The notes beneath the pieces are model-generated. The model did no database searches and was not told the origin of the DNA. It saw only the letters and a program-made list of their open reading frames with translations. From Clostridia bacterium (lineage in GTDB: Bacteria > Bacillota > Clostridia > Peptostreptococcales > Anaerovoracaceae): DNA of 64,000 nucleotides. The stretch is from positions 234,379-298,378 of the forward strand of contig CABJAP010000002.1 of assembly GCA_902363595.1 (NCBI GenBank), in the 5' to 3' direction. The position numbers and the translations under genes were made by a program. This document shows, one piece after another, positions 8,101 through 14,837 of this stretch; within the stretch, counting starts at the first letter, position 1, and each line of letters opens with the position of its first letter.

Positions 8101-10453
8101 CGGCCCTGTAAAGGGATACGCCTATCTGGCTGCGGGAGAAAAGGCAGATGCTTACGCATATGCGCGGCAAAACCCAAATACCGGAGATTCGGACGGCGGC
8201 TTTATTGATTTGGAGGGCAAGACGATTTCATTTACGAACGTGGACACCACTTATCGATACTGGCAGGTGCGCAACGGCACCCAGGTTCAGGCGGTGAGGG
8301 AGACCGTACTGACAGCCAGAACCCTGCAGTCTGGTGACAGCGGGTATGGTACGGATGGATTTTCTGTAGCGGCCGGTGAGATTGATCTTCCGCCGGCAGC
8401 GAAAGATTCTTCCTACAAGATTCAAAGTATCACTGCCCCAAGCGGTGTTACCTTCACAGAGGCCGCAAAAAACGAAACGTCTGCCTGGACCACATCTGAT
8501 CAGAATAACAATGCTTCGACGCCAATCGATACAGAGAAGGAACAAAAAAAGATTAAGGATGATCCTCTGTCTTCGTTTGGCTTATATATGAAAAGCGGCA
8601 GCGGATTTGGGACTGCAGCTGCTGGGAAAGTCGTTTCGCAGCGTTCAATGAATGCGGGTGATTCGAACAATATCATTAATACGAGCATAGGTTCGATTGA
8701 AGAGACCCTTGTAGAGCCTCAGATCCAATTTTATCTGACCTATGATAATGAGGGGATCACAAGCAGTAAAGAAATCGGTACAGTGGAAGTGGTACTGAAC
8801 CGCTATGATAGTAAGAATGTGCTGCAGGAAACGACCACAATGAAGGTGAAGATCGTTACCAGGGCCACAGCTCTTACCTCGCAAACAGTGGATCTTTATG
8901 CGACCCAGGGCGGAAGCTATACCGGAAAGCTGCTCATTCCCTCAGGAAGTGATCATACATTTTCTTTAACCAAGGTAACAAAGGGAAGCAGCAGTCTGGT
9001 ACCTGTTAATGGTACAATTACGGATCATAGCTTTGCGATTCAAATGGAGCCGGAACAGGACCAGGCTTGGAAGTCCATAAAGAATAAAACCTTGGATCTG
9101 GGAGCGTTCAGCACTGCGACTGTAATTGGAGAGACAGATGGCCGTTATGAAGCCCCGGTTCTGTTTACATTAAAGAATGTGAAGGATTTCCATGGTAAAG
9201 ATACAGCAGATGAAATCGTCCTGACCTTGAGCGATAGCAGCGTTAATCCTGCAGAGACGTTTGATGTTACGCTGAGGGTCAACTGGAAGGAATCGGCGGT
9301 GTCAAAAATCGATGTCCAGTCCGGGAGGCAGTATAACGGCCTGACTCCGTCTGATTCAGTCAGCATCAATGCAAAGAGTGCCATCACTGCCCAATTTACT
9401 CTTCGCCAGCAAACGGCGGTAGCCAGCCTGTGGCTGGAATTGCAAGACAATAGCGGGACCAGGGTTTCGCTGCCAGAAGGAACTCGGATCACACTCATTC
9501 AACCTGCAAACTTTTATACCTATGAAGTGACCGGTGCAGAAACAGACAGCAAAATTCAGCTGAAGGACTATACACTTATGTGGTCGGATACGACACAAAC
9601 GCTCACTGGAAATTTAAGCACAACGCCATTTGCAATGATTGTCGATTTTGAATCAGCAAAAGAATCAATCAAAACTGGTGACCATAGCCTGCGGCTGCGG
9701 ACGGAAGACGGCGCGGACTCCATAGGAGCAAGCTTTACCATAAATCCAGGATCAGCAGCAATTTCTCTGTCCGGCGGTAATGGATTATCCAGGGGAGAAC
9801 ATACTTTTTCATTGAGTTTTTCAGCTGGGAGCGATACCCGGCTGAGCGGAGATGCAGTAGCAGTTCTTTCTCCAGCAGCGGGCAAATCTTTCCCCAAGGG
9901 GACGTTGTTCAAATATAACGGGAAAACCTATTATCCCAATCAGGGGAAGGTGTATCTGTCTCTATCTGATGCCCAGGAGGTGATTATGGATACCACAGCA
10001 TCGGCTGGCCTTGCGGCGGAGGACCAAGTGATAAACGCGGAATTATTTTCAACCGGGCACAGTACAGGCAAAACAGCGGCCCCGCTTGTCAAAACAAGCA
10101 CAACCTATACGGTTGAGGCCAACCCTGTTTATGGGATCAAGGTGGCTGCTGATGATGAGAAACGCATAGCAGCCAGTGGTACGAAACTTTCCTTTAAGGC
10201 AGATTATTCAGTTGAAAACCAAAAGAGCGGCGAGGGCCTCAAGATTGAGGTGGCTGTTCAGCAGAAAGAAGAGAAAAATTATGTTCCCCTTGCATCCCCG
10301 TGGACGGTGACTGGAAATGAAGCGATTACAACGGGTTCCGGGTCACAACAGCTGTCTGTTCAAATTCCGGAAGACCAGGCTCCGGGTACGTATCGGCTGC
10401 TGTTCACCCTGGGTGATCAAAAGGTGCCCTATAATGTAATCGTTTCTGACTAG
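5117..10453 (+). CDS. Giant secreted beta-helix-type surface protein
   Basis: 1778 residues. A leader with hydrophobic core (about 18-38) ends near VYAED. After an Ala/Lys-rich linker (about 135-160), a segment beginning TVYVNQSTGVDTNDGT and continuing with LDAAAGKL looks like the entry of pectate-lyase-type parallel beta-helices. Residues about 375-860 carry at least ten GG(T/N)V-x-x-x-(V/I)YGGG repeats spaced about 25-60 residues apart, each a probable helix turn. The C-terminal half is made of beta-sandwich-like segments of unknown family; there is no sortase or membrane anchor at the end, so attachment must be non-covalent or through the upstream proteins. GGAGGGAGAGG precedes the ATG. 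Adhesion or matrix function is inferred, not shown; no catalytic motif was recognised. Confidence 0.75.
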   Translation: MRMKIDQISVMQKKKKADILVALLTVCLLLFTLGMAGRQVYAEDHTVLITMDDTVRLQLPVSDGAVLLPECPPEIAALHKQEAGDGDTFAGWQEKGADDSVAAQKAGAAFPVGEKTTVALKSVWRSADRDETKEPIEPKKAAAAAKSSVKSSPAAAAVSQKTVYVNQSTGVDTNDGTKDQPVNTLDAAAGKLTKAADGGTVENNKILIQGKYSLGTGREITLFARDKSVPVTIEGDPEKDAELSQKWTTDQTESFVNLDDDLCLQKMKATGIEHIYGQGHNITIGEGVNNYGNIEGINGARYFYLYGAGNNEILNKKVGEIVVRSGKTTRIAGYVRSNPSLDAQNLPAKITISGTAEVDTIITGNASGQVINAEAEITVAGGKVGTLVGGNQGFNAAPSDFWGNTAIRISGGTVNNVLGAGTGRNQSIPTYTGHLSIEVYGGNAKNIYGGGSAAFVTKDGKVDIKISGGTVGDVFAAGQGGDGAIVAPDSGKSFTESQDLFGSMLGTATITIADNAVVTGNIYASGSGFEPASDKKYDTTKNAYLGGKADISIEGGTVKGSIYGGGRGINKTGYEQCARVDTGAEAKVTLSGGTVEGSIYGGGEIAKVGSKTQVVISKGRVKGNVYGGGKTADVTGSAEVTLSGENNNTVIEGNVYGGGEKGAVKGGTTVNIKQATIQGSVYGGALGETNKVLVEGRSTVNMTGGWVQKNLYGGSELSNDGADVSAGTALPDLVFVNLVGGTVDHNVFGGGYKGTVNGSTHLHIGEGALGECKYYQEHPEDKPDLNPSALSVSGSVYAGGDYGGGAAGYDDITVKGTSHVYIDGTNYDTGQNNNAHQMTIAGGVFGSGASCDAGSTRLVTLKNYGVRTENEKKAASGATRSLKAIQRADRVLLLNSHVQLTGQSDAANKDQTALYSLNRVGDHGEDKVTDGLGTGLVLQSGSTLVLESPVIELAKFQSLDGSARDVKEEGITSCPNTLLLNTGTIFRVAYSDSNYGPVKGYAYLAAGEKADAYAYARQNPNTGDSDGGFIDLEGKTISFTNVDTTYRYWQVRNGTQVQAVRETVLTARTLQSGDSGYGTDGFSVAAGEIDLPPAAKDSSYKIQSITAPSGVTFTEAAKNETSAWTTSDQNNNASTPIDTEKEQKKIKDDPLSSFGLYMKSGSGFGTAAAGKVVSQRSMNAGDSNNIINTSIGSIEETLVEPQIQFYLTYDNEGITSSKEIGTVEVVLNRYDSKNVLQETTTMKVKIVTRATALTSQTVDLYATQGGSYTGKLLIPSGSDHTFSLTKVTKGSSSLVPVNGTITDHSFAIQMEPEQDQAWKSIKNKTLDLGAFSTATVIGETDGRYEAPVLFTLKNVKDFHGKDTADEIVLTLSDSSVNPAETFDVTLRVNWKESAVSKIDVQSGRQYNGLTPSDSVSINAKSAITAQFTLRQQTAVASLWLELQDNSGTRVSLPEGTRITLIQPANFYTYEVTGAETDSKIQLKDYTLMWSDTTQTLTGNLSTTPFAMIVDFESAKESIKTGDHSLRLRTEDGADSIGASFTINPGSAAISLSGGNGLSRGEHTFSLSFSAGSDTRLSGDAVAVLSPAAGKSFPKGTLFKYNGKTYYPNQGKVYLSLSDAQEVIMDTTASAGLAAEDQVINAELFSTGHSTGKTAAPLVKTSTTYTVEANPVYGIKVAADDEKRIAASGTKLSFKADYSVENQKSGEGLKIEVAVQQKEEKNYVPLASPWTVTGNEAITTGSGSQQLSVQIPEDQAPGTYRLLFTLGDQKVPYNVIVSD

Positions 10454-10462
10454 TGTTTTTGA

Positions 10463-10491
10463 TTGACAGAGGGCCCATCTTGCAGTAAGAT
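10463..10491 (+). promoter_or_regulatory. Sigma-A-type promoter for trmO
   Basis: TTGACA (10463-10468), 17 bases, TAAGAT (10486-10491), located 35 bases before the trmO start. Confidence 0.6.
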
Positions 10492-10525
10492 CAGCTAAAC
10501 AGACATCAGATGGGAGTGGTCGATT

Positions 10526-11206
10526 ATGCGGCAGGTAAAACCGATCGGGTATATCCGTACCGATTTTTCTACAAAATTTGGAATACCCCGCCAGAGCGGG
10601 CTGGTAAAGGAACTGGAAGGAAGGATTATCTTTGAGCCGGAATTTCGCATAATGGAAGCGGTGCGGGGTCTGGAGGAATTCTCCCATATCTGGCTGATCT
10701 GGGAATTTTCCCAGTCCGCGGGGCAGGGCTGGTCGCCCACCGTACGGCCGCCAAGGCTGGGAGGCAACAAAAGAATGGGTGTATTTGCCACCAGATCCCC
10801 TTTCCGGCCCAATCCTATCGGATTGTCCTGCGTGGAACTGAAAGCGATTGAAGCTGATCCACATCTGGGCCCGGTCTTGCACGTGCTTGGTGCTGATCTT
10901 ATGGATCACACTCCCATTTTAGATATTAAGCCCTATATTCCCCATGCGGACAGCTGTCCGGAGGCTGAGGGCGGGTTCAGCGCTGCTTTCAGGGACTACG
11001 GGCTTGAAGTTGTTTTTCCTGAAAAGTGGCTGGGCCTTATTCCGGCGGAAAAACAGGCGGCGCTGATTGGAGCGCTGCGCCAGGATCCCAGGCCTTCTTA
11101 CCAGAATGATCCGGATCGGATATACGGATTTGAGTTTGCTGGATTCGAAGTCCGCTTTCGAGTCGCGGATTTGCGGCTGATTGTTTGTGAAGTGGCGCCC
11201 GTATGA
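10526..11206 (+). CDS. trmO: tRNA m6t6A37 methyltransferase TrmO (TsaA/YaeB family)
   Basis: S-adenosylmethionine-dependent enzyme that N6-methylates threonylcarbamoyladenosine at position 37 of certain tRNAs. The family core is evident: PIGYIRTDF at the start, EFSHIWLI near residue 50, RPPRLGG, FATRSPFRPNPIGLS near residues 92-106, and LDIKPYIPH near 130. At 226 residues it has the normal length. It is a single-gene unit with its own promoter and a hairpin terminator downstream inside a repeat element. Starts at ATG 10526 with GGGAGTGG in front. Confidence 0.93.
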   Translation: MRQVKPIGYIRTDFSTKFGIPRQSGLVKELEGRIIFEPEFRIMEAVRGLEEFSHIWLIWEFSQSAGQGWSPTVRPPRLGGNKRMGVFATRSPFRPNPIGLSCVELKAIEADPHLGPVLHVLGADLMDHTPILDIKPYIPHADSCPEAEGGFSAAFRDYGLEVVFPEKWLGLIPAEKQAALIGALRQDPRPSYQNDPDRIYGFEFAGFEVRFRVADLRLIVCEVAPV

Positions 11207-11272
11207 GTTTGAGAAGTTTGAGAAGATCGTCGGGTTTTGCTGCTTGCCGGTTTGCCAGTTTGTCAGTTTGTC

Positions 11273-11440
11273 GGAAAAAAACCAAAAAAATTCATCGAAT
11301 TTACGCACGTTTCAACGATTGCGCTTTCTCAAATTCAGATCAAAGCGGGGCTCCCCCGCTTTTTTCTGTTTGAGGACCTGCCGCCCTACAACTTTGCGTA
11401 AATTTTTTTCGTTTTTGCAGAACTTTTCCGGAAAATCCGG
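11273..11440. repeat. Dispersed element copy A with inverted ends (candidate structured RNA or MITE)
   Basis: Core of 103 bases from TTTACGCA (11300) to TGCGTAAA (11402); the closing stem extends to 10 bp (AATTTACGCA/TGCGTAAATT). A second copy at 29085-29252 aligns without a gap over about 170 bases, roughly 60% identical by eye, with conserved arms (ACGCAxGTTTCAACG, CAACTTTGCGTAAA, CAGAAxTTTTCCG) and a variable centre. In this copy the centre is a perfect terminator stem, AAAGCGGGG/CCCCGCTTT (11342-11362). Confidence 0.65.
11342..11366 (+). terminator. Intrinsic terminator downstream of trmO
   Basis: AAAGCGGGG, loop CTC, CCCCGCTTT, then five to six T. It lies at the exact centre of repeat copy A. 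Confidence 0.8.
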
Positions 11441-11549
11441 AAAGTCTGGAGCGGCCCGGGACAACCCGGTGGGGCAGCTTCTAAAATTCGGAATTTTGCT
11501 CGGAAACTTAAATATATTAATCGGTTCATTAAAAATATTAATTAATATA

Positions 11550-11578
11550 TTGACATTTTTAATTAGCGGGTGTAAAGT
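11550..11578 (+). promoter_or_regulatory. Promoter of the DUF2089 operon in an AT-rich palindromic stretch
   Basis: TTGACA (11550-11555), 17 bases, TAAAGT (11573-11578). The 50 bases before it hold repeated TATTAAT/ATTAATA half-sites, plausible binding sites for the small regulator encoded next. Confidence 0.6.
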
Positions 11579-11605
11579 AAAGACATCGGAAAGGAGGGCC
11601 TGGGA

Positions 11606-11971
11606 ATGAACAAAGTGATCAGTCAGTGTCCGGTCTGCCAGGGGGAGTTAAGAGCAGCGCGGCTCAAATGCGGAGACTGCGGAACTGTGATTGAAAACGA
11701 CTTTTCACTGAGCAAATTTGATTATCTGTCCGGCGAAGAACTTTACTTTACCGAAACATTTATCCGCTGCCGGGGGAATATCAAAGAAGTGGAAAAGGAA
11801 TTGAAGATTTCCTATCCAACCGTGCGTGCAAAACTGGATGGTATTATTAAAAAATTGGGGTACGAGAACAGCGCGGATAAAGAAGAGGAACGAAGCCGGC
11901 GCCAAGAAGTTCTGAATTCGTTGGAACGAGGTGAAATATCCGCAGCAGAAGCGATTGAAAAATTAAAGTAA
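11606..11971 (+). CDS. DUF2089 family zinc-ribbon/HTH protein
   Basis: 121 residues. CPVCQ and CGDCG form a four-cysteine zinc ribbon at residues 8-27, followed by a helical region with FIRCRGNIKEVEKELKIS and YPTVRAKLDGIIKKLGY that reads as a helix-turn-helix, then an acidic/basic tail with an ISAAEAIEKLK segment like the SHOCT-type motif of the next gene. This is the layout of DUF2089 proteins, thought to be small DNA-binding regulators. AAGGAGGG precedes the ATG. It heads a three-gene operon and probably controls it; target and signal are unknown. Confidence 0.8.
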   Translation: MNKVISQCPVCQGELRAARLKCGDCGTVIENDFSLSKFDYLSGEELYFTETFIRCRGNIKEVEKELKISYPTVRAKLDGIIKKLGYENSADKEEERSRRQEVLNSLERGEISAAEAIEKLK

Positions 11972-11992
11972 TGAGGAAGAGAGGGGAAGACA

Positions 11993-12379
11993 ATGGACGA
12001 AAAACTAAGAATTTTAAAAATGGTAGAAGAAGGTACGATTACCGCCGATGAAGCAGCTGAACTGATGAAGGCTGTCGGTGCAGACGATCAGCAGGAGAAT
12101 GCGGTAACAATGCACAGCAATTACGATAAAAAGATGTTCCGCATTATTGTAGATAGTGAAAAAGGAGATAAGGTTAACATTCAATTCCCGGTCGGGGCGG
12201 TAAAGAAAATATTAAAGGCCACCGGAAAGCTTCCAATTCCGGATAAGAACTTGGAAGGCATGGATCTTTCGGCCATGATAGATGCAGTTTGCGAATGCCT
12301 GGACGATGAAGTGGAAGGCGATTTTGTGAACGTGACAGCGGCGGACGGAACAATTGTACGCATTTACGTAGATAAATAG
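11993..12379 (+). CDS. SHOCT-like domain protein (YvlB/LiaX N-terminal type)
   Basis: 128 residues. The first 30 residues (KLRILKMVEEGTITADEAAELMKAVG) are the short helical hairpin found at the N terminus of YvlB/LiaX-like envelope-stress proteins. The rest is a compact beta-alpha region (FRIIVDSEKGDKVNIQFPVG...) ending in IVRIYVDK, without membrane segments. It lies 21 bases after the DUF2089 gene and 12 before the next. In related loci such pairs respond to envelope stress; here that is only inferred from family and neighbourhood. Confidence 0.7.
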   Translation: MDEKLRILKMVEEGTITADEAAELMKAVGADDQQENAVTMHSNYDKKMFRIIVDSEKGDKVNIQFPVGAVKKILKATGKLPIPDKNLEGMDLSAMIDAVCECLDDEVEGDFVNVTAADGTIVRIYVDK

Positions 12380-12391
12380 AGGGGAAGTGTC

Positions 12392-12652
12392 ATGTGGATT
12401 CGAATCCGTACAGAGGACGTGAACTTTTCCATGCCGGCGCCGTTATCCATGGTCGGCTTGGTATTGCGAGCTGTGCCCGAAGCGGCTTTTGCCAAAATGC
12501 GCGAAAAGGTAGAGCCGCCCTATGATCAGTTGATCACAAAGCAGACGATTGCGTTCTTATGGCAGGAATGCTGGGGCAGCCTAAAACCCTATAAAGGCTT
12601 GGAGCTTGTCCATGTTGAAGCAGACGGCACTTACGTGTCGATCCGCTTGTAA
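12392..12652 (+). CDS. Small uncharacterised protein of the DUF2089 operon
   Basis: 86 residues, ATG preceded by GAGGGGAAG. It has no leader, no cysteines except one, and no motif I can name. WIRIRTEDVNFSMPAPLSMVGLVLRAVP looks like the short conserved N-terminal module found beside SHOCT-type proteins. Position as third gene of the operon with a 12-base gap is the main clue. Confidence 0.6.
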   Translation: MWIRIRTEDVNFSMPAPLSMVGLVLRAVPEAAFAKMREKVEPPYDQLITKQTIAFLWQECWGSLKPYKGLELVHVEADGTYVSIRL

Positions 12653-12767
12653 GCGAAACCGGTAAAATCACTTCCTACTGTAAAATTACCGAATATTACC
12701 ACTATTTCTTGATCCATTCGATCTCTATAATAGAAGTAGAAAGGATAACTTTAACTATTGATGAAGC

Positions 12768-13100
12768 ATGGTTGAAGGAAATAGTACATTGGGTATGAAC
12801 GATATTGCGAAAGTTATGATGAACCGCAGCAGGGCGGACCGTCAAAAGGCGCTGGCAAAACGTTATCTGATGACGTGGAATACAGATGTGACCGATGACG
12901 AAGCAGAGCGGATGTTGAAGCATGATGATTTTATGAAAGACTTACTCAAAGAATACATGCGAAAAGAGCTGGAATCTGTGCTGCTGCAAATTGACCGTAT
13001 CGACCAGGAACGAAGACGAAAAGAAAAAATGCTGGAAATGGAATTGTTGTTGAGCGATTTGAAATTGCGTCTGCCGGACTTGATCGATTTATTGAGCTGA
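12768..13100 (+). CDS. Small charged helical protein, unknown
   Basis: 110 residues, almost entirely charged helix: a basic N-terminal part (RSRADRQKALAKRY), an acidic middle (DVTDDEAERMLKHDDF), then a heptad-like run (about residues 55-105) that could form a coiled coil. No membrane segment or Cys. The start may instead be the ATG at 12795, as neither has an ideal ribosome binding site; a TATAAT box sits at 12726-12731. No family recognised. Confidence 0.5.
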   Translation: MVEGNSTLGMNDIAKVMMNRSRADRQKALAKRYLMTWNTDVTDDEAERMLKHDDFMKDLLKEYMRKELESVLLQIDRIDQERRRKEKMLEMELLLSDLKLRLPDLIDLLS

Positions 13101-13162
13101 CAGGATTAAAAGTTCCGGAATTTTCGGGAATCTTTTGTATGATGGGCTCTGCGCTGAGTAGA

Positions 13163-13441
13163 CTACTCTTTTGGATGATCATCCAAAAGGTTCGCTTGCC
13201 GCTCAAGAGTAAAGCCGCGTCCCCGTACTTCGGTGACGGAAGAGATGACTATAAAGGCATTGCCGTCAATTTCCTGAATCAGCTTCTTGGCTTCATTGAG
13301 CTTGCGGCCGGTGAGAATGCTCATAATGGCTAATTGCTTTTCGCCGGTAAATCCAGTTTCGATGTTTACCAGGGTAGCGCCGCAGTCCAGCTTTTGAAGG
13401 AGTCCTTGTCTGATGGCCTGATAATCTTTGCTGATTACCAT
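13163..13441 (-). CDS. YitT-family C-terminal DUF2179 domain, separated from its membrane part
   Basis: 92 residues matching the cytosolic ligand-binding end of YitT proteins: GATLVNIETGFTGEKQ, then NEAKKLIQEIDGNAFI and VTEVRGRGFTLER. In most relatives this domain is fused to the membrane part. Here the membrane part stops with TAA and this frame opens with ATG one base later (TAATG), with homology continuing directly across the junction. Either a genuine coupled pair or a one-base frameshift in the gene or the sequence. Confidence 0.75.
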   Translation of the reverse strand: MVISKDYQAIRQGLLQKLDCGATLVNIETGFTGEKQLAIMSILTGRKLNEAKKLIQEIDGNAFIVISSVTEVRGRGFTLERQANLLDDHPKE

Positions 13442-14034
13442 TAGCTGTACCTGCTGCTGCCCATAACCATCACTTTATTGACGGTTGCTGAACAGAGAAA
13501 GACGACAATGATTCCATAGAGGACTTTTTCCGGAGAAGAAAAGGTTACTTGTGCCAGAATGATCAGGGTATCGATGGCATAGAGGCTGGCGCTGACGGGA
13601 ATTCCGAATTTTTTATGAAAGATCAACGGCGGAATATCGAAGCCGCCGGTGGATGCACCGACCCTTAATACCAGTCCGACGCCCAGACCCATAAGTGTTC
13701 CTGCAAAAACGGCCGCCAACAACAGGTTGTCCGTCAAATGCTGCAGAACATCCAGCTTCTGCAGCAAGTCCAAAAGCAGTGGGTATAGAAACGTACTGAT
13801 CAGCGTAGTCACCGCAAACCTGCGTCCCAGGCAGACCAGTCCCACGGCAAACAAGGTCACATTGGCCGCGGCCACAGAAACAGCTATAGGAATGCCGAAG
13901 TAATGCTCCAAACAGAGCGCGAGCCCGGTGGTGCCTCCTGCCATCAGATTACTAGGAATGACAAAGGCTGCCACACTGAGGGCCAGAATTAAGTTGCCTG
14001 CTAAAATACCAATCACGCTGATCCACTTTTTCAT
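13441..14034 (-). CDS. YitT-family membrane protein, N-terminal (membrane) part
   Basis: 197 residues with about five to six membrane segments, the DUF161 part of YitT-type proteins: NLILALSVAAFVIPSNLMAGGTTGLAL near the start and GVGLVLRVGASTGGFDIPPLIF near residue 125. Substrate of the family is not established. It ends with MGSSRYS just where homologues continue into the DUF2179 domain encoded by the next frame. GGAGG lies before the ATG. Single transcription unit with its downstream half. Confidence 0.8.
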   Translation of the reverse strand: MKKWISVIGILAGNLILALSVAAFVIPSNLMAGGTTGLALCLEHYFGIPIAVSVAAANVTLFAVGLVCLGRRFAVTTLISTFLYPLLLDLLQKLDVLQHLTDNLLLAAVFAGTLMGLGVGLVLRVGASTGGFDIPPLIFHKKFGIPVSASLYAIDTLIILAQVTFSSPEKVLYGIIVVFLCSATVNKVMVMGSSRYS

Positions 14035-14148
14035 AATCTACCTCCAGAAATTCGTTTGATGTCTTGATGAAGTTTCTATAAAACCACTATCATAATATGA
14101 GAAATGTGTTAGAATGTAAAGTAACGATTTGGAAAAAGAGGTTAAACA

Positions 14149-14610
14149 ATGAACAACTGGAGAGCGAAGTTATATCAATTTATGCAGGGGCGATATGGGT
14201 TTGACGCTTTTGGACAATTCTTGATCATTGCGTCTATGGTCGTTATATTATTGTCCAATCTCATTCGATTCCGCTTTGTCTATTTGGCAGGAATCGCGCT
14301 GCTAATCTATGCATATTTTCGCATCATATCGAGAAATATATACAAAAGACAGCGGGAAAATCAGAAGTATCTTGCCCTTCGCGCCAAATTCAGCCGTAAG
14401 AAGAACGGCGGCACAGTGAATAATTGGAAAGGCGGAAACGCAAATACCAGTTATGGTCCAGGTGCGGCCGGCGGCAATGAAAACGAAAACGCCCAATTTA
14501 GTTTTTACCGCTGCCGCAATTGCGGGCAGACTGTTCGTGTGCCCAAAGGAAAAGGGACGATCAAAATCACTTGTCCCAGCTGCGGAAATTCCTTTATTGA
14601 CCGAACATAG
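14149..14610 (+). CDS. Membrane-anchored zinc-ribbon protein
   Basis: 153 residues. Two membrane segments (about 22-42 and 43-60) are followed by a basic helix, a Gly/Asn-rich linker (about 90-118) and a C-terminal zinc ribbon, CRNC...CPSCG, at about 125-147. Proteins of this type are common in Firmicutes but have no assigned function. AAAGAGG precedes the ATG; a strong terminator follows. Monocistronic. Confidence 0.7.
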   Translation: MNNWRAKLYQFMQGRYGFDAFGQFLIIASMVVILLSNLIRFRFVYLAGIALLIYAYFRIISRNIYKRQRENQKYLALRAKFSRKKNGGTVNNWKGGNANTSYGPGAAGGNENENAQFSFYRCRNCGQTVRVPKGKGTIKITCPSCGNSFIDRT

Positions 14611-14767
14611 TGTACTGACACGCTGAAAATCCGGCAAATGACTTGCCGGATTTTCCCCTCACTGCGTTGTCATCGTTCGCCGTAGCTGCGGCTACGCCTC
14701 ATTCTTCCGCCTTGTGAGATAAAAATCCTTCGGCGTCATTTATCCAAACTTCAACGTGTCAGTACAC
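14610..14767. mobile_element. MITE-like element with 13-bp perfect inverted ends
   Basis: GTGTACTGACACG (14610-14622) and CGTGTCAGTACAC (14755-14767) are exact inverted copies flanking 132 bases. Inside are a terminator stem (14626-14654) and CGTAGC-TGCG-GCTACG (a short hairpin near 14681-14696). No ORF. It looks like a non-autonomous insertion or a repetitive intergenic element; target duplication is not clear. Confidence 0.5.
14626..14658 (+). terminator. Terminator of the zinc-ribbon gene
   Basis: AAAATCCGGCAA (14626-14637) and TTGCCGGATTTT (14643-14654), 12-bp perfect stem with a 5-base loop and a short T run. Confidence 0.75.
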
Positions 14768-14782
14768 TCGTGTACTAGAATA

Positions 14783-14834
14783 AAAATCCTCACACCTGTG
14801 CAAGCTAACAAAAAACAGGAATTGTGAGGATTTT
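14783..14834 (+). promoter_or_regulatory. Leader hairpin that buries the ribosome binding site of the YfcC gene
   Basis: AAAATCCTCACA (14783-14794) pairs perfectly with TGTGAGGATTTT (14823-14834). The 3' arm contains GAGGA (14826-14830), the ribosome binding site 7 bases before the ATG at 14838. Folded, the RNA would hide the site; the 28-base loop could hold a binding determinant. Confidence 0.55.
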
Positions 14835-14837
14835 ATT

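Noticed and set aside
11181..11609. 142-residue plus-strand frame after trmO
   Set aside because: It starts inside trmO, crosses a perfect terminator and the repeat element, and ends in the next gene's ribosome binding region.
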